In this document: positions 49,984-57,776 of the stretch, piece after piece | Numbering within the stretch: the stretch's first letter is position 1 | Layout of the letters: each line of letters opens with the position of its first letter | NCBI RefSeq assembly: GCF_000010185.1 | Contig: NC_010376.1 | Coordinates: 930,001 to 994,000, forward strand | Origin: Finegoldia magna ATCC 29328 | Lineage (GTDB): Bacteria > Bacillota > Clostridia > Tissierellales > Peptoniphilaceae | Length of the DNA: 64,000 bases | Direction of reading: 5' to 3' | Position numbers and translations under genes: made by a program | The notes under the pieces: generated by a model | Seen by the model: only the letters and a program-made list of their open reading frames with translations | Told to the model about the DNA's origin: nothing | Databases searched by the model: none

Positions 49984-50397
49984 TTTCTTTAAATCACTCC
50001 TTATTTTATGTTGTTTTATATGTAAAATACATATTGCATTTTTTAACCCAAATTATTTTACAATACAATTTAAAAAAGAGCAAGTAATTCAATATTATTT
50101 TAACAGCTTTGTTTATATTTTGTTATATTCTTGGCGTTATTTTATTTTAATAACGTATATAAAATCATTAATATCATAATATTTTATCAAGCTGTGTAAT
50201 TTCCAACTATTTTTAGTGTAAAAAAAAAGACTCATACTGACCCCAATCTTACAATAATCTATAAATATTGTGTTAGGGTCATATTATGAATCTCATAAAT
50301 TTTTTATTAAATTTCAAAAATCAAATATTTTTTTTAATTTATATTTCGATTTCTTGTAAATATTATAACATCACATAATTTTAGATAAAATCTGATA
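49984..50397. other. 414-bp non-coding region between symporter and CWB2-CAP gene
   Basis: No plausible coding sequence. It holds the symporter's upstream region (RBS AAGGAGTG at ~49995-50003), an inverted repeat ACGTTATT/AATAACG near 50129-50156, and the large hairpin terminator of the CWB2-CAP gene at 50221-50293. The rest is very AT-rich with no clear signal. Confidence 0.6.
50221..50293 (-). terminator. Long imperfect-hairpin terminator after the CWB2-CAP gene
   Basis: On the minus strand a ~66-nt imperfect palindrome (outer arms AGATTCATA / TATGAGTCT, inner TGACCC / GGGTCA and ACAATA / TATTGT) ends in nine T residues. It lies about 105 nt beyond the stop codon and is larger than the other terminators here. 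Confidence 0.7.
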
Positions 50398-51957
50398 TCA
50401 AATTCCGAATATTTGAACTGCGTAATATCTGTCATAAGTTTGATCAGAATCTTCGTAATATGCTTTTGTAACGAATACTTTTATTTTAACTCTTGTGAAC
50501 ACTTCTCTCAACATATTTTCATTGTGTCCTGGAGAATTCTTCCATGCTTCCATTGCTCCACTTGCAGTATATGGTCCGTTATAGATATTTTCTCCGTTAA
50601 TGTTTGAAATATCTGTTACCAAACCGCCTTTTGGTCTAACATGTTCAAACAAATGAACAATTTCTGTAGCCCTTGTCTTTGCAATTGGAGTTAATGAATT
50701 ATCTTGTTTCAATTCTTTAAGTCCATGTTCTTTACGATATTGATTCAAAAGTGTTAGTATTTCATCTGCCATTTTATCATCATAATGACCGCGTACCATC
50801 AAAATAGTATCATCACTAATTTGGACTGGAAATTCTTTCTCATTTTCTAATCCTGGTAATGGCTTTCTACGAATAACTTTTTTGCCTGGATATTTCGGAT
50901 CAGTTGTTACAGTATCTTCTGATTTGTTATTCATTATCAAGTCTTTAACTTTTTCTGATACTGTATTCTTTCCACCAACGATAAACATTTTTTCAAATGA
51001 ATTGCTACCAATATATGATTTTACATCACTTGTTATTGAAGATTTTGAAACCAAAAGTATTGGCGCTTTGAATTTTTGTGAAAGTGGGGCTGCTACTAAT
51101 GCATCTACGAACACCTCTCCGCTAGCAAATATTGCTTTAGTTGGAGCTGTGAAACTTGCATTTGCAACTCTTACTGAAGTCATGTATCTATTTGTGCCAA
51201 AAATTCTTTGTGGCTTGACATTAGTGATTGATCTGATTTCTTGTAAAACTTTGTCAGATACAGTGTTTTGTCCACCAACCACAAATATTTTCCCGATATT
51301 TTTATTTTGGAAAGATTGTAAATAATCTTTAGTATGATTCGAAATCTTGTTTTTTGATACTAATAATATTGGTGCATCGTATTTTTGTGCCAATGATGTA
51401 GCATTAATAGCATCTGCAAATACTTCACCACTAGCAACAACTAAGTTTTGTTTTTCTGATTTATTACTAGAGAATTTTTCTGAAACAATTTTAGCATTAA
51501 CCGCATATCTATCGTATCCATCGTATCTTACAACTTTGATTTTTAAATCATTTTCAATATGATTTTGAACATCTTTACTTACAGATTTTTCTCCACCTAT
51601 TATAATAACTTCATCCAAATTCTTTGATTTTAAAAGTTTTTCAGTGGATGCATCTAATTTGTCAGAATAAGTGTATAATATTGGGATTTCTCCTTGACTC
51701 ATAACAGTAGAACTGATATTGTCCGGAAATTTAATTGCTGATACAAGCACGACTTTTTTAGAATTTTGGTAATAATCTTCCATTACTTTATTTGCAACGA
51801 CAAATCTATCTCGTCCTTCAATTCTAGTCATAGCTGATTGAACTTTTACTGGACTTTCTTTATCATTTTGTTCCTTTGCAAATACAGCAGTACTTGTACT
51901 AAATGCCATACTAAATGTTAAACATAAAGCTACTATCTTCTTCTTAAGATTATTCAT
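50398..51957 (-). CDS. Secreted protein with three CWB2 repeats and a CAP/SCP domain
   Basis: 519 residues. Signal peptide ~1-27 (KKKIVALCLTFSMAFS...VFA). Three cell-wall-binding type 2 repeats at ~44-135, 138-235 and 240-335; each has a xxGxDRY/NRY start, FxDAL/I, PILLVSK and IxxVGGxxxVS. CWB2 repeats bind anionic wall polymer. The C-terminal CAP domain (~385-519) has LLNQYRKEHGL, HLFEHVRPKGG, GENIYNG and SPGHNENML. Surface-attached CAP proteins in pathogens can act in adhesion or immune interaction; role here unknown. Confidence 0.9.
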   Translation of the reverse strand: MNNLKKKIVALCLTFSMAFSTSTAVFAKEQNDKESPVKVQSAMTRIEGRDRFVVANKVMEDYYQNSKKVVLVSAIKFPDNISSTVMSQGEIPILYTYSDKLDASTEKLLKSKNLDEVIIIGGEKSVSKDVQNHIENDLKIKVVRYDGYDRYAVNAKIVSEKFSSNKSEKQNLVVASGEVFADAINATSLAQKYDAPILLVSKNKISNHTKDYLQSFQNKNIGKIFVVGGQNTVSDKVLQEIRSITNVKPQRIFGTNRYMTSVRVANASFTAPTKAIFASGEVFVDALVAAPLSQKFKAPILLVSKSSITSDVKSYIGSNSFEKMFIVGGKNTVSEKVKDLIMNNKSEDTVTTDPKYPGKKVIRRKPLPGLENEKEFPVQISDDTILMVRGHYDDKMADEILTLLNQYRKEHGLKELKQDNSLTPIAKTRATEIVHLFEHVRPKGGLVTDISNINGENIYNGPYTASGAMEAWKNSPGHNENMLREVFTRVKIKVFVTKAYYEDSDQTYDRYYAVQIFGI

Positions 51958-51976
51958 TTAACTTCTCCATTTATTA

Positions 51977-52729
51977 TTAATAAAATTTTTCGATTTTGTA
52001 TTCTTTTTGCAATCTGTCAGTAGCATCAATATATGCTTGTTGTTGTTTTAATTGTAATAATGTTTGTTTAACTTCATTCTTAGCTTCTTCAAAAGATTTT
52101 ACTTTTCCTTCAGTTTTATCTTTTATATTGATAATATGATAACCGAATTGTGTCTTCACAGGTCCTACGATATCCCCGATTTCATTTTCAATCAAAGCAT
52201 TTTCAAATTCCTTAACCATTTGACCTTGTTGGAATGTTCCCAAATCTCCACCTTGTTCTTTTGATGGACATGTAGAGTATTCTTTTGCTAATTGTGCAAA
52301 ATCACCATCGTTATCAATTTTTTCTTTGATTTCTTTAGCCAAATCTTCTGATTCAACTAAAATATGAGAAGCTGTGAATGTTGGTTGAACTTTGAAGTTA
52401 TCTTTGTGGTTTTCATAATATTCTTTCAATTCGTCATCTGATACTCTAACAGAATTGATTATGTTTGCCATAGCAAAATCCTTCAACAATTCTTCGGATT
52501 GTTTTTTAACTTCTTTTACATATATTTCATCTTTATCTAAGCCAGTTTTTTTAGCGTCAAAGAATAAAAGTTTTCTATTGATTAATTCATCAGTTAATCT
52601 TTTTCTTCCTTCTTCGTTATTGAATTGTGCTCCTCTATAACCTAAAGCTTGAATAAAATTATCAACTTCTGATTGCTTAATTTCTTCACCATTTACTACT
52701 GCTAATATTTTATCTTTGTTGTCTTCCAT
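51977..52729 (-). CDS. Parvulin-type peptidyl-prolyl isomerase, apparently cytoplasmic
   Basis: 250 residues: SurA/PrsA-like N-terminal helices (1-110), then a parvulin domain (~118-215) with TASHILVESEDLAKEIK, FAQLAKEYSTCPSKEQGGDLGTF and GPVKTQFGYHIINI. No signal peptide or lipobox, unlike PrsA. The start overlaps the preceding cvfB-like gene by 20 nt. It precedes the secreted CWB2-CAP gene by 19 nt, so it could assist folding or keep it export-ready. Confidence 0.9.
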   Translation of the reverse strand: MEDNKDKILAVVNGEEIKQSEVDNFIQALGYRGAQFNNEEGRKRLTDELINRKLLFFDAKKTGLDKDEIYVKEVKKQSEELLKDFAMANIINSVRVSDDELKEYYENHKDNFKVQPTFTASHILVESEDLAKEIKEKIDNDGDFAQLAKEYSTCPSKEQGGDLGTFQQGQMVKEFENALIENEIGDIVGPVKTQFGYHIINIKDKTEGKVKSFEEAKNEVKQTLLQLKQQQAYIDATDRLQKEYKIEKFY

Positions 52730-53567
52730 TATTACCTCTTCCTTTACTAGTTAATTTTATTCCGTCTTTATAAAATTGTATCATATTTTCTTTTAATAGT
52801 CTTCCTACAGCTCTTTTGAAACTCGACTTTGACATATTAAATACCGATTTGATTTTATTTGCATCTGTTTTATCGTTAAAATTTATAAAACCATCAGAAT
52901 TTTTTAGCTCTTCCATTATTGCATCAGCATCTGATGAGATATGTTTGTATGCAGGTTCAAAAAATGACAAATCCAATTTACCATCAGATTTTACATCCGT
53001 AACTCTACATTTGACCTCTTCTCCTAAGTCCACAACGCCAGTTAGTTCGCTTGAAGGAATAAGCCCTTCGTATTTATTGTCTACAGCAACAAAAGCTCCT
53101 AGACCGTCAACTATGTTGTATATAACACCTTCTACCCAGTCGTTCTTTACATATCCACTATCGTTTTTCAATAAATTTTTGATTCGCATAGTAAGTGCCA
53201 ATCTATTTGATTTGTCTATATACAAATACACCAAATATTTTTGACCTTTTACTAATTTTGAAGTTTGTTCCTTAAAAGGCAACAAAATATCCTTATCCAA
53301 CCCGCAATCCAAGAATGCGCCTATTCTAGTAATATCTTTAACTTCAAGTCTTGCCATCTTGCCAAGTTCAATCTTAGATAGCTTTTTAGTAGCCAAAAGT
53401 TTTTTATTGTCGTTGTAAATAAAAACATCTACAACATCTCCAACTTTTTCTCCAGAAAGTTCGTCTACATTCATTCTAACAAAATTATTTTCGTTGTCTT
53501 TTTTCAACAAAACTTCGGTGTTTATTTTATCAATTTTTAAATTTTCTCTTTGTCCTAATTTATACAT
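52710..53567 (-). CDS. CvfB-like S1 RNA-binding protein
   Basis: 285 residues with tandem S1-type OB folds (e.g. LEVKDITRIGAFLDCGLDKDILLPFKEQ in parts; VEGVIYNIVDGLGAFVAVDNKYEGLIPSSEL in parts) and a C-terminal winged helix (FNMSKSSFKRAVGRLLKE). Matches CvfB/YitL, an RNA-binding regulator of virulence factors in staphylococci. Confidence 0.88.
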   Translation of the reverse strand: MYKLGQRENLKIDKINTEVLLKKDNENNFVRMNVDELSGEKVGDVVDVFIYNDNKKLLATKKLSKIELGKMARLEVKDITRIGAFLDCGLDKDILLPFKEQTSKLVKGQKYLVYLYIDKSNRLALTMRIKNLLKNDSGYVKNDWVEGVIYNIVDGLGAFVAVDNKYEGLIPSSELTGVVDLGEEVKCRVTDVKSDGKLDLSFFEPAYKHISSDADAIMEELKNSDGFINFNDKTDANKIKSVFNMSKSSFKRAVGRLLKENMIQFYKDGIKLTSKGRGNNGRQQR

Positions 53568-53579
53568 TTTTTCTCCATT

Positions 53580-54470
53580 CTAACTCATTCCACCAGGAAG
53601 TATTTCAAGTTCTGGATTATCAACTGGATCATAAGTAAATCCTTCACCAAGCACTTCGCTGACATACGAAATACATACGAATGCTTTAGGATCAATTGAT
53701 TTTACATAATTTTTAATCTTGATATACTCCCCTCTTGAAACAATCGTATTAATAACAAATTTTTCATTATCAGAAAAACCACCAACTGCTTTAAAAATAG
53801 TAGATCCTCTGGAAATTTGATCAATTATATATGTGTTAATTTCTTTGTATCTATCACTTGTTATCATCATATTTACTCTAGTATTTAAACCAGCGATAGC
53901 CTTATCAATTACAATTGAGTTGATACAAATACCTAACATAGCATACATACCACTTTTTGTTCCAAAAGTATACATACCAAGTAACACTACAAAAAAGTCA
54001 GCCACAAGCATACATTTACCAACATCTATTGAGAGATATTTTCTGATAATCATTGCTATAATATCCGTACCACCAGTTGATGCTCCTTGATTGATAACTA
54101 AAGCCATTCCAATAGCAGAAATAATAATTCCAAAAATCAAATTAATCAAAATATCATCAGTTAAAGGTTTGAAGTTTGGTAGTAAAATTTCCAATAATGT
54201 CGTTGAACCTCCGAAAATAAAAGAACAATATATCGACAAAACACCAAAGCTTTTTCCTAAAATAATAAATGCAATGATATATAAAATTGTATCCATAATC
54301 ATCACAAAAATACCCGTTGGAATTTGTGGGAAAAATGCATTCAAACTAATTGCTATCCCAGAAATTCCTCCTATTGTTAAATTAAAAGGCATTATAAAAA
54401 AGAAAAAACCAAAAGTAAGTATTAATGTTCCTATTGTTAATATTAATAATTTTTTAATCATTTTGTTCAT
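53580..54470 (-). CDS. YitT-family membrane protein (DUF161 + DUF2179)
   Basis: 296 residues. Five to six membrane segments in ~1-200, with FFIMPFNLTIGGISGIAI and VINQGASTGGTDIIAMII typical of DUF161. The C-terminal DUF2179 domain (~215-285) reads YIIDQISRGSTIFKAVGGFS and VINTIVSRGEY. Function of the family is uncertain. RBS AGGAGG is 7 nt before the ATG. Confidence 0.9.
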   Translation of the reverse strand: MNKMIKKLLILTIGTLILTFGFFFFIMPFNLTIGGISGIAISLNAFFPQIPTGIFVMIMDTILYIIAFIILGKSFGVLSIYCSFIFGGSTTLLEILLPNFKPLTDDILINLIFGIIISAIGMALVINQGASTGGTDIIAMIIRKYLSIDVGKCMLVADFFVVLLGMYTFGTKSGMYAMLGICINSIVIDKAIAGLNTRVNMMITSDRYKEINTYIIDQISRGSTIFKAVGGFSDNEKFVINTIVSRGEYIKIKNYVKSIDPKAFVCISYVSEVLGEGFTYDPVDNPELEILPGGMS

Positions 54471-54532
54471 GCTATCGCCTCCTATCTTTTAATTATACTT
54501 GTAAAAAATGCAAATTACAACGTTTTATAAAC

Positions 54533-54583
54533 TAAAAAAACACCACAAAATAAATTAATCTAAAATTCATAATGCAGTGTTTA
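54533..54583 (-). terminator. Terminator after znuB
   Basis: Minus strand AACACTGCA and TGTGGTGTT arms enclosing a long AT loop, followed by TTTTTT; just beyond the permease stop. Confidence 0.5.
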
Positions 54584-54586
54584 TAC

Positions 54587-55393
54587 CTAATTATTTTTTC
54601 TAAATTTATTTACTACCATCAAAATTATCAGAACTACAAGTCCTGTTAAAACAATTGATCCGCCTGGTTTTAATTGTAAATAATAAGACAAATTAATTCC
54701 TATAATCGTAAATAGAATCCCAAAAAGCGATGAATTAATCACCGTTTTTTTGAAAGAATGAGATACCATAATTGCACAAGATACTGGAATAACCATCAAG
54801 CTCGAAACCATAAGCGCACCAACTGTCCTAGATGCAATAGCAACAGTAATAGCTATCAAAAAAGTGAAGATTTTATTTATAAGTCCAACATTTATATTAG
54901 AAAGTCTCGCTCCATCTTCATCAAAAATAATATAGACCAATTTTTTGTACAACGTAGCATAAGCCACAATAACTATCATGCTCACAACTACCACTGTGTA
55001 CAATTCAATATCTGGTATAGCTACAATAGATCCGAACATGAAAGATTGGAAGTTCGCAGCACCAGGAACGAAATCAGACAATATTGCAGCAAGTCCTATA
55101 CCGCTACTCATAACAATTGCAGTGGATAAATCAGAACTTTTGGCAAAGTTTTTTCTGATGACTTCTATACCAAAAGCTGCAATCACGCATACGAAAATCG
55201 CTGCTATAACAGGATTTATTCCAAAAATAAGTCCCAATGCAACACCAGCTAAGGAACTGTGACTCAAAGCATCTCCTACCATGGAGTTTTTCTTGTTGAC
55301 GACAAAGGTTCCTATCAGAGGAACAATAATTGAAACTAGGATCCCCACAATAAAAGCTCTTCTCATAAAATCATAAGAGAACATCTCAAACAT
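54587..55393 (-). CDS. znuB: Zinc/manganese ABC transporter permease
   Basis: 268 residues, about eight membrane helices; ABC-3 family. Contains GTFVVNKKNSMVGDALSHSSLAGVALG (in parts), FGSIVAIPD and SRTVGALMVSSLMVIPVSCA (in parts). Partner of the ATPase and the His-rich lipoprotein encoded upstream. Start overlaps the ATPase gene by 8 nt. Confidence 0.92.
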   Translation of the reverse strand: MFEMFSYDFMRRAFIVGILVSIIVPLIGTFVVNKKNSMVGDALSHSSLAGVALGLIFGINPVIAAIFVCVIAAFGIEVIRKNFAKSSDLSTAIVMSSGIGLAAILSDFVPGAANFQSFMFGSIVAIPDIELYTVVVVSMIVIVAYATLYKKLVYIIFDEDGARLSNINVGLINKIFTFLIAITVAIASRTVGALMVSSLMVIPVSCAIMVSHSFKKTVINSSLFGILFTIIGINLSYYLQLKPGGSIVLTGLVVLIILMVVNKFRKNN

Positions 55394-56027
55394 TTTTCAC
55401 CTCAACAAATTCATTATCTAATCTGAAAATTCTATTAAAATAATCTTTAGTAAAATCCAGCTCGTGCGTAACTACCAAAATAGTTATGTTGTGATGACTA
55501 TTCAAATTCTTCAACAAATCAAATAAATTTTCCTTACTACGTTGATCCAATCCTGCAGTAGGTTCGTCAAAAATCAAAATTTGTGGGTCATTCGCCAATG
55601 CCTTTGCAATCATAACTCTTTCTTGTTCACCACCACTCATATTATTGTAGTTGTAATTTTTCTTATCCTTCATTTCTACAATGGACAATGCATTTTCGAT
55701 TTTTTCATGAGATTTAATGTTTTTATCATCAGTGACATTCATCGCTACTATTTCCCATGCAGTTATTGGAAAAGCAATGCTCTTTTCGTGATTGTTTTGC
55801 GGAACATATCCAAAACTAAAATTATCTCTTCCTCCAGCAAATTTAATTTCTCCACTATCCGCTTTCAGAAATCCTAAAATAAGCTTTAATAACGTAGATT
55901 TACCGGAGCCATTAGCTCCGGTTATACCTACGAAATCTCCCTTTTCAATATTAAAATTTATATCCCTTAATAGTTTCTCGTTTCTATACGAAAAATTCAA
56001 ATTTTCTACACTAATTATATTATTCAT
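55386..56027 (-). CDS. znuC: Zinc/manganese ABC transporter ATP-binding protein
   Basis: 213 residues from the ATG at 56027, one base after the znuA stop (TAA-T-ATG), so translation is probably coupled; neither this nor the ATG at 56051 has a clear RBS. Walker A GANGSGKSTLLK, Q-loop FGYVPQNN, signature MSGGEQERVMIA, Walker B ILIFDEPTAGLD, H-loop VVTHEL. Confidence 0.92.
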   Translation of the reverse strand: MNNIISVENLNFSYRNEKLLRDINFNIEKGDFVGITGANGSGKSTLLKLILGFLKADSGEIKFAGGRDNFSFGYVPQNNHEKSIAFPITAWEIVAMNVTDDKNIKSHEKIENALSIVEMKDKKNYNYNNMSGGEQERVMIAKALANDPQILIFDEPTAGLDQRSKENLFDLLKNLNSHHNITILVVTHELDFTKDYFNRIFRLDNEFVEVKNV

Positions 56028-56028
56028 A

Positions 56029-57060
56029 TTATTTTGCTTGTGAGATTGCATCCAAGTTTTTTTCTAACAATGAAAAATAATTATCTTTTCCATCTTCTAT
56101 TTCTTGAGTCTTAGCTTCAATTGTAGATAACCCAGCTGTCTTTGCATTGATTTCCTTAGCCAAAGAATTTGCAATCTTATCGCTTTCTCCCATTTCATAA
56201 AATACTGTATTTATCTTATGTGATTTTGCAAAATTAGTCAATTCTTTCATCTTATTCAAATCAGGTTCAGAATCTGAATTAATACCTTCAATTGGAACTT
56301 GATTAATCTCATAATCTCTTGCCAAATATCCAAACGCTTCATGTGGAACTATGAAATATTTATCCTTTTGTGGAGCTAATACTTCAGCGTATTTCTTGTC
56401 TAATTCTTCAAACTTTTTATCTAATTCTTTGTAATTTTTTTCATAGAAATCTTTGTTTTCTGCATCAAATTTTACAATAGCTTCATAAACATTTTTCATT
56501 TGAATTCTAGCTTGTTTTGGACTCATCCAAATGTGTGGATCAAATTCTCCATGGTGATGATGTTCGTGATCATGGTCATGTTCTTTTTCTTCGTGGTCAT
56601 GATCGTGTTCCTTTTCTTCATGGTCATGGTCGTGGTCATGTTCTTCATCAGCTTTTATCTTTTCAATATTTGCAGATGAATCGACAATTTCTGTGTTTTT
56701 CAAACTTGATTTAACATCTTCTAACCAACCTTCCAATCCAAGGCCATTAACGATAAGCATCTTTGAATCGGATAAGTTTTTAATATCTTGTGCTGTAGGT
56801 TCCCACTCGTGAACTGAAGCACCTTTTGGCATAACATTTACTACATCAATTGTATCCTTCGCAATTTCTTTTGCCATGTATTCAATCGGATAGAAACTAA
56901 CATATAATTTCTTTGAATCTGACTTATCAGTTGATTTATCATCAGTTTTTTCTTGTTGTTCTTGAACTTTTTGATTGTTAATATCATTATTTTGTCTAGC
57001 ACAGCCAGAAGCCACTCCAATCATAAGAGCCAATAATAATATCCTATAAAATCTTTTCAT
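56029..57060 (-). CDS. znuA: Zinc-binding substrate-binding lipoprotein
   Basis: 343 residues from the ATG at 57060, directly after GGAGG. Lipobox VASGC (Cys ~20), so it is anchored by Lgt. Cluster A-I fold: YPIEYMAKEIA, KGASVHEWEPTAQDIKNL with the first metal His, and DPHIWMSPKQA. A His/Asp/Glu-rich loop of ~40 residues lies just before FDPHIW, the mark of zinc rather than manganese binders. Further ligands: VPHEAFGYLARDY and YEMGESDK. Confidence 0.94.
   Translation of the reverse strand: MKRFYRILLLALMIGVASGCARQNNDINNQKVQEQQEKTDDKSTDKSDSKKLYVSFYPIEYMAKEIAKDTIDVVNVMPKGASVHEWEPTAQDIKNLSDSKMLIVNGLGLEGWLEDVKSSLKNTEIVDSSANIEKIKADEEHDHDHDHEEKEHDHDHEEKEHDHDHEHHHHGEFDPHIWMSPKQARIQMKNVYEAIVKFDAENKDFYEKNYKELDKKFEELDKKYAEVLAPQKDKYFIVPHEAFGYLARDYEINQVPIEGINSDSEPDLNKMKELTNFAKSHKINTVFYEMGESDKIANSLAKEINAKTAGLSTIEAKTQEIEDGKDNYFSLLEKNLDAISQAK
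56562..56645. repeat. Short in-frame tandem repeat coding the ZnuA His-rich loop
   Basis: Units built of catgatcgtg/catggtcgtg blocks alternating with ttctttttcttcgtgg-like blocks, about 30 nt per unit, encoding repeated HDHDHEEKE. Such repeats can change length by slippage. Confidence 0.7.
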
Positions 57061-57080
57061 AAATCCTCCATCTAATTTTC

Positions 57081-57101
57081 TAATGCAAGTTATTTGCATT
57101 A
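57081..57101. promoter_or_regulatory. Perfect inverted-repeat operator before znuA (Zur-type candidate)
   Basis: TAATGCAA-GTTAT-TTGCATTA, perfect 8-bp arms with a 5-nt spacer. It begins 2 nt downstream of the -10 box of a strong promoter, so a bound repressor would block initiation. The motif does not equal the Bacillus Zur or streptococcal AdcR consensus as I know them. Confidence 0.7.
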
Positions 57102-57103
57102 TC

Positions 57104-57132
57104 ATTCTAGAGCGTATTTTTTAATTTGTCAA
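57104..57132 (-). promoter_or_regulatory. Promoter of znuACB
   Basis: Minus strand TTGACA (57132-57127), exactly 17 nt, TAGAAT (57109-57104). Confidence 0.8.
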
Positions 57133-57149
57133 GGATTTTATACAAATTA

Positions 57150-57182
57150 AAAAGCTCTTCTTATTTTCTTTAAGAAGAGCTC
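57150..57182 (-). terminator. Terminator after the vnc-linked unknown gene
   Basis: Minus strand AGAGCTCTTCTTA-AAGAAAA-TAAGAAGAGCT followed by TTTTAATTT. Confidence 0.85.
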
Positions 57183-57198
57183 TGCTAATTTATTCAAT

Positions 57199-57765
57199 TT
57201 AATTCAAATCTTCATTTATTTCTTCAATTATTTCTTGTGGTGTTTTATCTTCAAAAAATGAAGGATCCATGTGTGTTAGAAAATGCCAATCGTCTTTTTC
57301 GTTTTTTCTGTAGACTATTGCTTCTCCATCTTCTGATCCGAAGTATGCTCTGTCTACGTCATATCCTTTTTCTTCCAAGTATTTTTTTACTTCGTTGTAG
57401 GATTTTTCTCTTGCTTCAATATATGTTTTCACATCTTTGTTAGCTATTACATAAGCATCAACCCTTGTAGAACTATCAACGATTCCATTTCCTTTTTCTG
57501 AAAGATTTGGAATTTCTTTCCAGAAGATTTCTGCTTTTCCTTGTTCTGTGAACATGAATTTGGTCATTGGAATTATATTTCCATTGTATTCCAGTTCCAA
57601 ATAATCATCTAATTTTTCAGGATTGATATATTCATATACAAATCCATCTTCTTCTGTAATCTCATAACAATTTGTTTTCTTGATGAATTCTCTGCCTTCT
57701 TCAATTGTGTCAAATAATGCTAATTCAGTTGCTTCGCCATTTTGATTCAATTCTAAAATATACAT
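57199..57765 (-). CDS. Unknown soluble protein downstream of the histidine kinase
   Basis: 188 residues, acidic, no signal peptide or membrane segment. It starts MYILELNQNGEATELALF and has a C-terminal half with YEEAREKSYNEVKKYLEEKGYDVDRAYFG-like helix/strand features. Not recognised. It follows the vncS-like gene by 11 nt and ends at a strong terminator, so it belongs to the two-component operon. Confidence 0.7.
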   Translation of the reverse strand: MYILELNQNGEATELALFDTIEEGREFIKKTNCYEITEEDGFVYEYINPEKLDDYLELEYNGNIIPMTKFMFTEQGKAEIFWKEIPNLSEKGNGIVDSSTRVDAYVIANKDVKTYIEAREKSYNEVKKYLEEKGYDVDRAYFGSEDGEAIVYRKNEKDDWHFLTHMDPSFFEDKTPQEIIEEINEDLN

Positions 57766-57776
57766 TTTGTGCTCCT

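Noticed and set aside
50882-51325. 147-codon plus-strand frame inside the CWB2 gene
   Set aside because: Shadow of the CWB2 repeats on the opposite strand.
54758-55129. 123-codon plus-strand frame rich in Asn, His and Tyr
   Set aside because: Antisense shadow of znuB; implausible composition and no RBS.
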